Shown here piece by piece: positions 1-13,593 of a stretch of 64,000 bases of DNA. Within the stretch, counting starts at the first letter, position 1; each line of letters begins with the position of its first letter. The stretch lies in the NCBI GenBank assembly GCA_028751875.1, contig CM054138.1:39884116-39948115 (forward strand), in the 5' to 3' direction. Below the pieces are notes generated by a model. The model was not told where the DNA came from. It did no database searches and saw only the letters and a list, made by a program, of their open reading frames with translations. This DNA comes from Rapana venosa (lineage: Eukaryota; Mollusca; Gastropoda; Neogastropoda; Muricidae). The translations under genes were made by a program, and so were the position numbers.

Positions 1-82
1 TTGTTTTTTGTCAGTTGAACATGCATCTCTTCATAGCCCTGAGCTTGATGAGGAGTCCTGGGGGCACCAAACCATACCCTGC

Positions 83-745
83 ATTGTATTGCACGCCACC
101 CCACATTTCTCGGTGTGAAATTTGGGCTGCTCTCCCCTGAGAGAGTGCATTGCTGCAAGAGCAGCAGCACCTGTTTAAAAGAAATTCCTGTCTGTATGTG
201 TATTCATTTCCCTATCAGAGTGGCTTTTTCTATAGACTTATTTTATTTATTTATTTATTTATATTTATTTATTTATACTACTTTAAGTCATGTCAGATTT
301 CTCTGCGTGAAATTCGGGCTGCTCTCCCCGGGAAGAGCGCGTTGCCACAGAGCAGTGCCACCCTTTTTTTTCTTTTTTCTGTCGACAGCTGCATTTGTTT
401 CCCTATCAGAGTGGCTTTTTTCTACAGAATTTTGCCAGGGACAACTCTCTTGTTGCCGTGGGTTCTTTTACGTGCACTAAAAAATTTCTGTGTAACACAC
501 GGGACCTCGGTTTATCGTCTCATCCAAAAGACTAGCGCCAAGACCACCACTCATGGTCTAATGGATGGGGGAAAAGTTTCGGGTCCAAACGGGATTCGAA
601 CCACCGCACACTTCCGACCGGGACTTTTCGCTTTCTAGACAGGCGCGTTACCTCTAGACCACCGATCCACCATTTGCCAGGAGCAACTCCCTTGTTGCCA
701 TGGATTCTTTCACATGCTCTAACTGCATGTTGCACATGGGATTCC
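83..745 (-). mobile_element. tRNA-headed SINE (family A) split by a younger copy of itself
   Basis: The outer copy occupies 83-240 and about 672-745, and shares AATTTGGGCTGCTCTCC, TTCCCTATCAGAGTGGC and TTGCCAGGAGCAACTC with the family. The inner copy (about 276-672) is complete and ends, read backwards, in a tRNA-like head: GATCGGTGGTCTAGAGGT (A box) and GGTTCGAATCCCG (B box). Confidence 0.75.
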
Positions 746-1084
746 AATCCAATCCTGTTGTTTATAGCCCCGCTGACCACAGAGGCCATATCAGGGCTGT
801 CACCATGTCCAATTTTCAATCTCAGATTAAAAATGTGCAACTACATACAGATTAAAACAGGGTATAAAACCAACTCTACAGTCGTTCCTTGTATCAATGC
901 CCTGGCCAACCATAAGGGTCAACCCAAGACGGGCACCGCGTTGTGGGAGAAACCACATCAACCACACATAAAATGAGATAAAACCAAAACCCCATTCCTT
1001 AAAACGACCTTGTTTTCTTAGTGATCAACTGCAACTCTTTCATTCACATCAGTTGAAAAAAGCCCGATTCTCTCTCTCTCTCAG

Positions 1085-1250
1085 GAAGTTAACGTAGGAT
1101 CCCAGTTTAACATCTTCTCTAAGAGACTAGCACTCCGGACACCACTCACGGTGTGGTGGAGGGGGGGAAGTTCCAGTTCAGATGGTGATCAAAGAGCAAT
1201 TCTTGCCTTAAAGCTGAGTGCGTTACCTCTGAACCACTGATCTCCCACCT
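1085..1250 (-). mobile_element. Decayed SINE head fragment
   Basis: GAGACTAGCACTCCGGACACC, followed downstream by GTTACCTCTGAACCACTGATC, matches the order of the tRNA-proximal half of the family A SINE. The body is missing. Confidence 0.5.
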
Positions 1251-2165
1251 CAGCTTTCTCTTAGAAACCTCAGTTAAAGACACTTTTGAATTGACTGGTA
1301 AGGGGTGTGGTTTCTTGCATAAAAAATATTATGTGGTCATAGCCTATCAATATGATGTAGGATTACATATCTATTCCTCCCTCATTACCATCGTCCACAA
1401 TTATCAGCGATCCTGTGTTGATGTATATTTCTTTCCAGATCATTATTGCATAGTCCAGTTGGTTCTGTATGATTATTATGAACTGAAAGACATCTTTTGA
1501 TTTTTTGTTGGTTTTTCTGTTTTGTTTTTGGTTGGGTTTTTTTTAATCAATTTTTTAATTTGTACTTTGGTATTTTAAGTTGCAATTTTCTAACTTCCAA
1601 TGTAGGTCAGTAGGTTAATCTCCATTTACTTGTCTACTGGTACCCCAATCCAGTCCCCCCACCCCTTCCCACTTTTTCCTTTCCCTTTTTTTTTTTTTTT
1701 TTGGGGGGGGGGAGAGGTGTGAGTGTGGGGTTAATATTACAAGTTATGAAGAGATGTAAAATGAAATTATACACAAACACATACTCTCTGCCCATTCAAT
1801 AAAAAAGCTTAAGAGTATTGACACTTAGGTGTAAACAAAGTAAATCAGAGTATATTGCCTTCCTTATATGGAAACCATGCATATAACACTTTACTTTACC
1901 ACCATAATACACCTGAAAGTTAAAATAAAGAAGTTGCAAACACAGGTATGACAACTGAAAAAAACCCCACCAATCTCACAACTCCCTCTTCCACTGCTAA
2001 ATTCACTCGCAAAAATGTAAATAATATCATGTTGAGGCAAGCAACAGTACCTGAATGTTGTCCCAGTATAATTTTTTAATTATAGAAATTTGTTTTCGTT
2101 TCTTGGTCCCAATAGAATCAAATCCCCGTGTCAAGAAAGACACAACTACGGTTTGCTGAAGGCAG

Positions 2166-3363
2166 TCAGGCCAGTCCTGTCCACTGTTCGCTGATGTCCC
2201 ACAGACGCTTGGCTGCTTCCTCGTTCTTGGATTCTTTTGACGCTTCCTTCTCTCTGCAGTCACTGGAAACCATCACAAAGAGAAAAAAAATAATTCTCCT
2301 TGGAGGTATCTGAATTTTGGAGATGAAGACAGAAAATATAAAAACACTGTATTGTATGCAGTGGTGGGCAAATCCTTGAGGCAACATCAAATATGGATTC
2401 ATGACATCCATATGTCATTGTCACATCTGCAGGGGGGTGTTACATTGCATGTCCCTTTTCACAGGCCCAAAAGAGATCTCCTGGCTCAACAACACAAATA
2501 AGCGGGGAAAAATACGTAAAACTTGTTTGTCCCCCTTTCTTGGTCTTTTTTTAATAGTCTTTTATAGTCAGTTGCATTTGCAAAATCTCACCACTGGTGA
2601 ATCTCAGAGCTTTAAGTTAGAAGTGCCCCCCCCCCCCCCCCCCCCCCTCCCCTTTCACCCCCAAGAAAAAAACAACTCATGTGTAGCAATAAATGTCAGA
2701 CATACCTGTGTGCCTGCATGTGTCTGCTGTGTGCATGCAGAGATGCATACTTGCATGCACACACACACACATGAGCAGCAATGCTCGCTCACCTGAAGTA
2801 CTTGCCAGTCACGCCCTCCAGTTCTGCAGCCAGGGCGCAGTACAGCGTGGTCTGCGCCCCCTGCACCGGCGTTTTGAACGTGGCCCAGAAGACTGGGGCC
2901 AGCAGGCAGCGGCTGAGGGCGTGGCTGACCATGGAGTGGCGCAGCAGGTCCGTGTCCACAGCCCCGGGATGCAGGCAGTTCACCGTCACCCCGCTGCCTG
3001 AAGAAGAGGAAGAAGGAGGAGGAGGAGGAGGAGAAGGAGGAGGAGGAGGAGGAGGAGGAGGAGGAGGAGGAGGAGAAGGAGGAGGAGGAGGAGGAGGAGG
3101 AGGAGGAGAAGGAGGAGGAGGAGAAGGAGGAGGAGGAGGAGGAGGAGGAGGAGGAGGAGGAGGAGAAGGAGAGGAGGAGGAGGAGGAGAAAGAGGAGGAG
3201 GAGGAGGAGAAGGAGGAGGAGGAGGAGGAGAAGGAGGAGGAGGAGAAGGAGGAGAAGGTGGTGGTGGTGGGTGGTGGTGGGTGGTGGTGGTGGTGGTGGT
3301 GCCAACATTCACAATGGTGGAAAGAATGGTTTTGGGGGGTAGTTTGATAAAAAAGATAGTTTA

Positions 3364-3446
<83 letters not shown>

Positions 3447-3542
3447 AGAGACAGACAGAGACAGACAGACAGACAAACACACAGAGAGACAGGCAGACAG
3501 AGACACAGAGAGATACAGACAGACAGACACAGAAAGAATGTA

Positions 3543-3618
<76 letters not shown>

Positions 3619-6600
3619 CATACATACAAACATGCATGCATATGTATGTGTGTACAGGTGGATGTATGTATGTATGTATGTATGTGCACATGCATGCATA
3701 TGTGTGTACATGTAGGAGAAAGGGGCAGTAGCTTGTATGTTTATGTGTGTTTTAACAGCCCATCAAAGAATAAAAGACAACACACACTGATATAACCAAT
3801 GGTAAAAAAAAACCCACCCCAAAACATTGATGTACACAAATACAGAACAAGCATACAAAGCCGTCATTACCACATACATCACATATTAACAGAGATGTAC
3901 TGTACTCCAGCAAAGCATGAAAAGTAACATACACAATCACAATGAATGGCTCATTACACTTAACACTCCAACACATACTGCTGTTTCAGCAGTGGCAACA
4001 GAGAATAAACAATTTTAAAAAGAGAAAGAAAAATGCTGTGGTGATAGTAGAAAGGGCTGTCAAATCTGACAGATTTTTTATCTTCAAGCTGAATCGCTCT
4101 TTCTCTTCATCAAATTATCTTTGAAGAGGATGGTGCATGGTGATGATGATGCGTGGAGATCTCATCCCTCTGTAATTACAGTGCAAAAGATTGTCAAATC
4201 TGAGCTTTTAAAAAAAACACCCAACTTTAATCTATGTTTTTCTTCATGACAGTATGATTGATAATGACAACAGTGCTAAAGATTACACTATCTTCTTCCT
4301 TTTTTGTCATGTTTCTCCCAGGGGAGGTTTGACACTGATGAGCCTTCTCCATCTCTCTCTCTTTTGAGCTTCCTCCTTATTTATGCCCCTTTCTCTAACA
4401 TCATCTGCAATACAGGTTGCCCAGGTTTTGCTAGGTCTTCCCTTTGGTCTCTTTCCATCCACTACGAAGTTCATTGCTCTTTTTATGATGTGGTGGTCTG
4501 CTTTCCGTTGAACGTGCCCAAACCAGCGCAGTCTATTGGTACTAGCTACAGACTTCAGATCATCAACTTTGCACATTCTCCATAGTTCTTTATTCGTGAG
4601 AATCAAATTGGTCTGGGACCGAGAGGCATGTCTGCAGCTCACCACAGTGCGCAAATCCAGCGCAACTCAGTCAAGGGTCCATGGCCAGTGCTAACATTAG
4701 CATGCACCTTCCCTTTGTCAAGCCCCAAGTGTGGTCAGTTCCCACTATCATCAGCACCAGCTGGGCTGGGATGGAATGGAAAGGACAGCCACTGAGAGCA
4801 GCTGAAAGTGGGGGAAACTGACAGCTGTATCACACTGACTTTCATGATATATTCTGCTGTTTACCAGGTTTGAAGACAACAACAACAACAACAAAAACCC
4901 CAGACAACTTGTGTTCCTGAAACTATTTTAGCAAGTGTGTTGCCTCCGTAGAGTGTGTGGTCCCATTCTTCTCACTGAGCCAGCTGCATTCTCCTGTCTG
5001 GATAACAGCAAGCCAACAACCTCAACATTTCATGGCAATGGCATGATTGTGAATGGTATATTACCTACCACTTCCAGACAGTATAAATATAAATATAGAT
5101 AAATGTATGCACACACACCTAAAAAGACATGCAGACACAGACACAGACAAAGACACACACACACATTGCGTGCACACACACACTGCTTACCATTGAGCCG
5201 TTTAGCCAGCTCTCGGGTGAAGAAAACGTTGGCTAGTTTAGACTGCTGGTAGGCTCGCACGAAGTTGTAGGACTTCTCGCTGTTAAGGTCTTCAAAGTTC
5301 ATGCTGCACATGATGTGGGCCAGGCTGGACACGTTGAGGATGCGGCTTGGGGCCGAGGCCTTTATCTTGTCCAGCAGCAACATGGTCAGCAGAAAGTGAC
5401 CTAGAGTTCAGAACAAAAGGTCAGCAGTGAATGACCTCTAAACCACAGAACAAAATGGTCAGCAGTGAATGACCTCTAGACCACAGAACAAAACAATGGT
5501 CAGCAGTGAATGACCTCTAGACCACAGAACAAAACAATGGTCAGCAGTGAATGACCTCTAGACCACAGAACAAAACAATGGTCAGCAGTGAATGACCTCT
5601 AGACCACAGAACAAAACAATGATCAGCAGTGAATGACCTCTAGACCACAGAGCAAAACAATGGTCAGCAGTGAATGACCTCTAGACTACAGAACAAAACA
5701 ATGGTCAGCAGTGAATGACCTCCAGACCACAGAGCAAAACAATGGTCAGCAGTGAATGACCTCTAGACCACAGAGCAAAACAATGGGGTGGTCTCACTCT
5801 TACACAAAACATGAATTTCAAGAGTGCTGTATACACCCTTACACTTCCAAGCTAGAATTTTAAAGTTTGATATAAATGCTTATGAAATGTGATTTAAATG
5901 CTCTTAGAATTGTTATTTAGATGCTCTGATTTGAAAGCTCTTTAAGTTTTTATAGAAATGTTCACGAGTAACACTGTTTTTAAACGCTCTTTAAGTCTTA
6001 TTTGAATGCTCTTAAAGTTTGATTCATATGGTCCTAAAGTTGATTTCAATCAGTGTGTTTTTGCCTGTCACTGATTATACTTTCATTTGCGTAAGTATTT
6101 TGTAGTGTTACTATTGAAAAGCTGTTTTAAGTCACAAAACATGCTTTGATGAATGGAAATCAACGTCTGAGAGATATTAAGTATGAACTTTGTATGTTAG
6201 TCTCATCAATCAAAATGTTTACATTATGTCTCTAAAGCTTCAACACCTGTTCCAAGCCTCACTGGATACTTGTCAGATTCCAGTTATTTTTTAAAAAACC
6301 TCCAATATAATACCTCTTCCAAAGAAACCTAATCCTTCTCGGCCTAATGATTTCAGACCTGTAGCTCTCACATCTCTTGTGATGAAAACGCTAGAAAAGA
6401 TCGAAAATCTCTCATTCTTTCCGCTACAGAGAAACACCTTGACCCACTACAATTTGCGTACAGGTCTCGAAGGGGTGTTGAAGATGCCAAACTATTCATT
6501 CCGAACAAGTTGTATAGCCACTTAGAAACATCTGACTCTCATGCCAGAAGTTTGTTAGCTTTAGCTCAGCTTTCAATACAATGCAGCCTTACAATCTGGT

Positions 6601-7946
6601 TAACAAAATAATTTCAAAATTTGACGTAGACAATCAACCTGTCCGTTGGCCGATTGAATTTTTAACCAACAGACCACAGCGTGTTTTTGCCAAAAAAATA
6701 TCTTCATTGGTCAGATTTACCTGCACTGGTTCTCCACAGGGTTGCATCCTCTGGCCACTTCTGTACATTCTATACACAGATGATTGCAGAAGCAGCTATA
6801 AAAATTCCTTTCTGGTAAAGTTCACAGGCGACAGTGCTCTGTTATCTCTCTTATCTGGATCAGTCTTAGACCATGGTCCAGCTCTCACCAAGTTGGTACA
6901 CTGGTGTGACGAGGCCTATCTGGAGCTAAATGTTTCTAAAACTAAAGATCTTTCTATCAATTTCAGAAGATCAGGGCATACTCCCAAGAATATTATTATC
7001 CATAATCAAGAAGTTGAAAACGTTTCGACCTGTAAGTACCTGGGAACTGTTTTTGACCACAAGTTAAACAGGGACGTTAACACTGACACTATTGTCAAAA
7101 AGGGACAACAACGAGTGTATTTTCTGAGGAAAACGAACTAATTTTTTATACACAAAAAGATTCTTTCCTTGTTTTACAAGTCTTACATAGAGAGTGTTCT
7201 CAGTTTTGCTTTCATTTGTTGGTACAATATTCTTAGAGTTAAAAACAAGAATGGCCTGCAGAGAATTGTAAGAATCTGCTAAAAAATAATTGGAGAAGAA
7301 CAAAGAGATCTCCAGTCATTCTGCAATCAGCAGCTTGTACTCAAAGCGACTGCCATTTTGGCCAATCCCTCCCATGCCTTGTTTTCAGAATTTCAGTTAT
7401 TGCTTTCAGGACGCCGTTTTCAGTGCCCCAACAGCAAAGCAAACAGAAAAAGAAATTCTTTTTTGCCAGTAATCATTTGAATTCTAAATTCACAATGACA
7501 CATTGACTACCTAGTTTTACATTTCTCTGAATTACTTGCCTGATATAATTCTTTTTTAAACATCACAACTAAGTAGGCCTAGATTCTTAGTTGTTATACA
7601 GTACCTATGCACATCCACACATGCATATATACAAAAATACACACACACACTCGCATAAACACGCACACACAATCTCACACAGGCATACACACATGCGCAC
7701 ACACACACACAAACGCGTGTGCGTGTGCACCTATATACACACACACTCTATACACAATTATGTACACAGATTTATTTATTTATTCTTTTATATCGAGGAT
7801 AATGGAATAAGCACTCATGTGCTTTTTTACATCCAGTCCCCATGTGTATGCGGTTTTGTAAATTTTGTCATCTGTTCCCACCGGCACACAATGGCCTACT
7901 CTTTCGAAAGCGATCTACACGCATGTATGTTCTCTCTCTCTCTCTC

Positions 7947-7984
<38 letters not shown>

Positions 7985-10339
7985 TATACACACTCACATA
8001 CATACACACACACATGCATGCACACACTTGTCTAATATCACGTAATGTGAAAAGACGTTAAATTAAAGAAAAATACACACACACTATACACTCCACACCA
8101 AAGAGGATAATAAACTGACCCAAATGGTTGACTCCAAGCTGCATTTCAAAGCCATCCTCCGTCAGCATTTTGGGGCAAAACATAATGCCAGCATTGTTGA
8201 TCAGTATGTCAATACGCTCCTCCGCTGTCATAACACAAAACATAATGCCAGCATTGTTGATCAGTATGTCAATACACTGTCATAACACAAAACATAATGC
8301 CAGCATTGTTGATCAGTATGTCAATACGCTCCTCCGCTGTCATAACACAAAACATAATGCCAGCATTGTTGATCAGTATGTCAATACGCTCCTCCGCTGT
8401 CATAACACAAAACATAATGCCAGCATTGTTGATCAGTATGTCAATACACTGTCATAACACAAAACAATGCCAGTGTTGTTGATCAGTATGTCAATATGCT
8501 CCTTCGCTGTTGTAACACAAAACATAATGCCAGCATTGTCGTAACACAAAACATAATGCCAGCATTGTTGATCAGTATGTCAATATGCTATAAGTACACA
8601 AAACATAATGCCAGCATTGTTGATCAGTATATCAATATGCTATAATAACACAAAACATCATGCCAGCATTGTTGATCAATATGTCAATACACTGTAATAA
8701 CACAAAACATAATGCCAGCATTGTTGATCAGTATGTCAATACACTGTAATAACACAAAACATAATGCCAGCATTGTTGATCAGTATGTCAATACACTGTA
8801 ATAACACAAAACATAATGCCAGCATTGTTGATCAGTATGTCAATACACTGTAATAACACAAAACATCATGCCAGCATTGTTGATCAGTATGTCAATACAC
8901 TGTGATAACACAAAACATAATGCCAGCATTGTTGATCAGTATGTCAATACACTGTAATAACACAAAACATAATGCCAGCATTGTTGATCAGTATGTCAAT
9001 ACACTGTAATAACACAAAACATAATGCCAGCATTGTTGATCAGTATGGATCACAGTGTCACCACGCTCCCCCACTGTATGACACTAACACACTTCACCTC
9101 ATTGCTTCTTTAACAGTTTTATTGGAAAAAATATTTGAACTCATGCATGAAAGTGTGAACCAATCTTGCACATACACATGCATGTGCACGCATGTACACA
9201 CACACACACACTTTTCCATTCCATTCCAGATTGTTTACAGCCCTACCAACCACGAAAGCCACATCAGGGCTGTGTGTCACCTCAATCAGTTTCAGTCGCT
9301 CCAGTAATTTTCACTTCAAATTCCAAACCAACACCTAAAACCTTCAAATATCTAACACTGTCCTACACACACACACCTCTCTGTCTATCTGTCTGTTTGT
9401 CTGTCTGTCTCTCTTTCTCTCTCTCTGCTGATGAACAAAATGAATGCAATCATAAAAGAATTCTGTACACGTCGGACATCAGAAAATCCAGATATCAAAA
9501 GAACTCAGCTTTCCTGTAACTGAACAAAATGGACAATCCAGCTAGTCTTTCTGTAAAGATGAGAAGAAAAGCTATCCAAAATCAAAACAATGACAACTCA
9601 ATTTTGGGAAACATTTTTGGAATGACAGATTTGCAGTCACAAACTGCTGGAGTACTTCAAAAGGCTGGATTTGGGGGGTTTGTTGGTTTTTTGGCATCTT
9701 GGCTAGTTGAGCTCCGAGTTTCACCAATTTGCATATGCAACTGTTTGCCCACCAATAAGGTAGCCACATTCTGACTGCAGGGATAATATGGAAACACGAC
9801 ACCAGTGTACATGCGCTTTTTAAAATTTAGCCATCTATTCCTACTGGCATGCCATGGCCCACTCTTCCAAAAGGCAGGATAGGCTTTGATATGCAAGCAA
9901 GACATTCTCCATGGAACTTCAATTTATCGTCTCATCTGAAGGACTTTCAAGGGAGTGATGTTAACTCCAGGGGGGAAAAGGCATCCTGGTGGTGGCTTTA
10001 CCCCAACTGTCAGATTGCAGGCTCAGCACTAACCACTAGGTTATCCCACCCCTCCAGCTGGGTTAACAGCAGTCAATGTAGAAAAAACCCACCTAGACTT
10101 TAAATTAATACTGACCAATCATGCAGTCTATCCTGTTGATGATTTGATGCAACTATAATTGAGCCTTGGTTGAAGACTACTTCAAGTTCTTTTCTTTTAA
10201 CAATTCTCTTTACTTGCAAATGATCTGCTATGTATCTTAAAGACAGGCCCCTTGTTTCAAGTCATTTATTGCAAGTAAAATCTGCCACTGCTCACATAAA
10301 GGTGTCTTATTTCAGAGAGGAGAGAGAGAGAGAGGAGAG

Positions 10340-10397
<58 letters not shown>

Positions 10398-10429
10398 GGA
10401 GAGAGAGACAGACAGACAGACAGAGAGAC

Positions 10430-10460
<31 letters not shown>

Positions 10461-11854
10461 GACAGAGAAAGAGAGAGACAGACAGACAGACACAAAGACA
10501 AACACAGAAATGGGAGGGAGAGGGAAGGAGGAGAGAGAGAGACAGATAGAGAGAGACAGATAGAGAGAGAGACAGAGAGAGAGAAAGAGAGAGAGAGAGA
10601 CAGAGAGAGGGTGGACCACAAATTAGAAAACAAGAACAAAGTATCCCATATACATAAGTCACCAGATAACTACACCCCCAAATGCCTTCAAGGCCACACC
10701 CAGTACCCTGTACACCTCAGACCTGGCCCAGGCCAAAAGCTGTGTCAGTTATTGATGTCAGCTAATTGCCAAGGCCTACACTAAAATGTTGTCATGTTGT
10801 AAAATTTTGTGTTGTGATTGCCTTCAGCCATGACAAGCTCTTAACATAACAACCTGCACTGTCCTTTAAAGGAGAAAAAATCCTCTGAAGTGAGTATGGC
10901 TGCCTATATGGCAAGGTATGTAACTTAAAAGCACTCATACACGCAAACTTTTCATTCAGTATGCAATCTCAATCTCACAGTGATTCCCAGGTGGGATAAG
11001 TGAGTCAGAGTGCACGTTCTGGGTGAGCCCCAGAGTGTTAAGCTGGGGAACGCACAACAACAACATCAACAACATACAGCTCAGACAACAAAACTGGACA
11101 TGGGACAAAGGGCTTACTGGCGTTGATGTCCTTGGCAAAGGCGCGGATGGAGGCCATGGAGGCCAGGTCCAGAGGCTTGACCACCACGCTCTCGCTGCCC
11201 GTGTCCTGCACTATCTCCTCCCTGGCCTTCTGTGCCTTGGCCAGATCCCGACAGGCCAGGATGACCCGACCCCCTGCACCATGACACACCATGAAAAGCA
11301 CGTCACGTGGATCGGTGGTCTAGAGGTGACGGTGCCTGCCTAGAAAGCGAGAAGTCCGGGTTCAAAGTGTGTGCCGGTTCGATCCCTGATTGAGCCTTGA
11401 AACATTCTCCCCATTCACTATACCATGAGTGGTGGTCTGGGTGTTAGTCTTTCGAATGAGACGATAAACCAAGGTCACGCGTGTTACACATATTATTTTA
11501 GCACACATAAAAGAACCACAGCAACAAGAGTGTTGTCCATGGCAAAATTCTGTAGAAAAATGGCCACTCTGATAGGGAAATAAATACAGTTGCAGACAGG
11601 AAAAGAAAAAAATAAAGGGTGGCGCTGCTCTTGTGACGACGTGCTCTCCCTGGGGAGAGCAGCCCGAATTTCACATAGAGAAATCTGCTGTGACATACAA
11701 TACAATACAATATGTCAAAGAGTTTAATGCCTGCCCATGCTCCTTCCAAGCCTCTCTTTGCAAAGTAAAAACTTTTAATAACTTTTATTTGAACACTTTT
11801 CCAAGCTAGAAATTACCAAAACATGTATGATATAAACATTAAAAGATCAAAATA

Positions 11855-11885
<31 letters not shown>

Positions 11886-13121
11886 CATGTGTTCATGCAC
11901 ATGTATGTGTTGATCTGGAATCTATGTGTGTAACAATTATCATCCCTGAAAAATAACAAAGATGGAGTCTAGAATGCTTTTTTCCCCTTTTTACTGAAAC
12001 TCAGGGAACAAAGCAGATGAAACAAGACACCTCCCTGCGTTACCTCTGCGCACCAGTTCTAGAGCGGCCTCCTTGCCGATGCCGGTGTTGGCCCCTGTGA
12101 TGACGACGGTTTTGCCAGGAATTCTCTCCTTGCCCTTGAACTGTCCGCCTCCCACGTAATTCCTGCAGTTACAAAACAAATCAGGCTGACTGGCTCCAGT
12201 TTGCCGTCACTGACTTCACCCCATTTTGTCCACTGATCCGATGTGCAAAAAGTTTAACTGAATAAAAATCTTAACCAAAAAACCCAAAACAACAACCCCC
12301 ACCAAAAAAAACCAACAACAAACAAACAAAAACAAAAACCACTAACAGTACTCAACTCCCCCCCCCCCCCCCCCCCCCCCCTTCCAAAGAAACAAACAAA
12401 AACCTAACCCAAAATTAATGATAAAACAACCTTGGATAAAATCAACTCATGGTATAAGTTTCATATAATGATTATATATATATATATATATCCAAGATAA
12501 AAAAAAAAAGATTAGTTTCAATAGTTAAATCGAATGCTGAAAATGAGATACCTTTTGACAGAAACTGCCACCAAAATCACATGACAGCCATACTATAACA
12601 CCTCACCTCACTTGTCTTGCCTGCTGGCATCACCACAATGTTAGCCCCTGTGTCTAATGACACTGGAGATTATCATCTTTCTCCATTTGCTCCAGTCATC
12701 ACTGGCTCTGCTGACTTCATGGATTCTCATGCCACTGGATTCAGTGATGTTGCCAAGAAGAGAGGTTGGTGGTCTGCCTTTTTTTCCTTTTTGCCTTAGT
12801 CTTGACTTGAAAGATGAGGTCTGTATCTTGGTTTCACAATGCATGAGCTATATAGTATGTATCTTGATTTCCTTTCATTTATTAATAGATAGAAATTGTC
12901 TTGTTGTTCCCAGTTCATGCAAAGTGCTTTCATTAGTTCTAGCTGTCCAAGTGACCCTGATCAGCCCTCTAAACAATCACATCTCAGCTGCTTCAAGTCT
13001 TTTGTCCTTATTTTCTTTGTGTCCAGGATTCACAGCCATATGACAAGATGGGTCATACTAGCCATTTCATAATTGTCATTTTTAGATGGTTAGGAATGCT
13101 GCAATCTTTCCAGACGTTGTT

Positions 13122-13209
<88 letters not shown>

Positions 13210-13562
13210 TGCAGCATTCTACTATTAGCTGCCTATTCTTGTTTTTATGCCTTTGGCACATGATCCACCATTTCTTTTGAATGAGCTGAGATACTAGTTG
13301 TTAGCAATAGTTTTTACACAAATTCCATAATCCAAAAGCGTTGCTTTATCTACTTAATGTAGTAAGTCTCAGCAGACCTCCTTTCAATAATTGTTGATAC
13401 TAATTGCCAACATTTGACTGACTGCACCAAAACAAACAAACAAAAAACCGCTGCCAAGGGATGTTACCATGTAAGTCCAGTATTCTCTTCTCCTCCCCCC
13501 CCCCCCCTCCCTTACACATACATGCACACACATATGCACATAGGTATGCATGTATGTTTAAG

Positions 13563-13593
<31 letters not shown>

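Noticed and set aside
595..665. Possible tRNA gene on the minus strand
   Set aside because: It has A- and B-box similarity but no complete cloverleaf, and is repeated with an attached SINE body at several sites.
2655..3795. Long open frames of up to 300 aa, rich in Ser/Pro, Gly/Glu or His/Thr
   Set aside because: They are translations of GGA, GA and GT microsatellites. Only 2793-2997 inside this interval is coding, as dehydrogenase exon 6.
8177..9046. CRISPR-like regular array
   Set aside because: The units are contiguous with no unique spacers, and their sequence derives from the neighbouring exon. The same reasoning applies to the 25-bp array at 35435.
10230..10784. 184-aa Arg/Glu-rich frame
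   Set aside because: It is a translation of a (GA)n/(GACA)n repeat.
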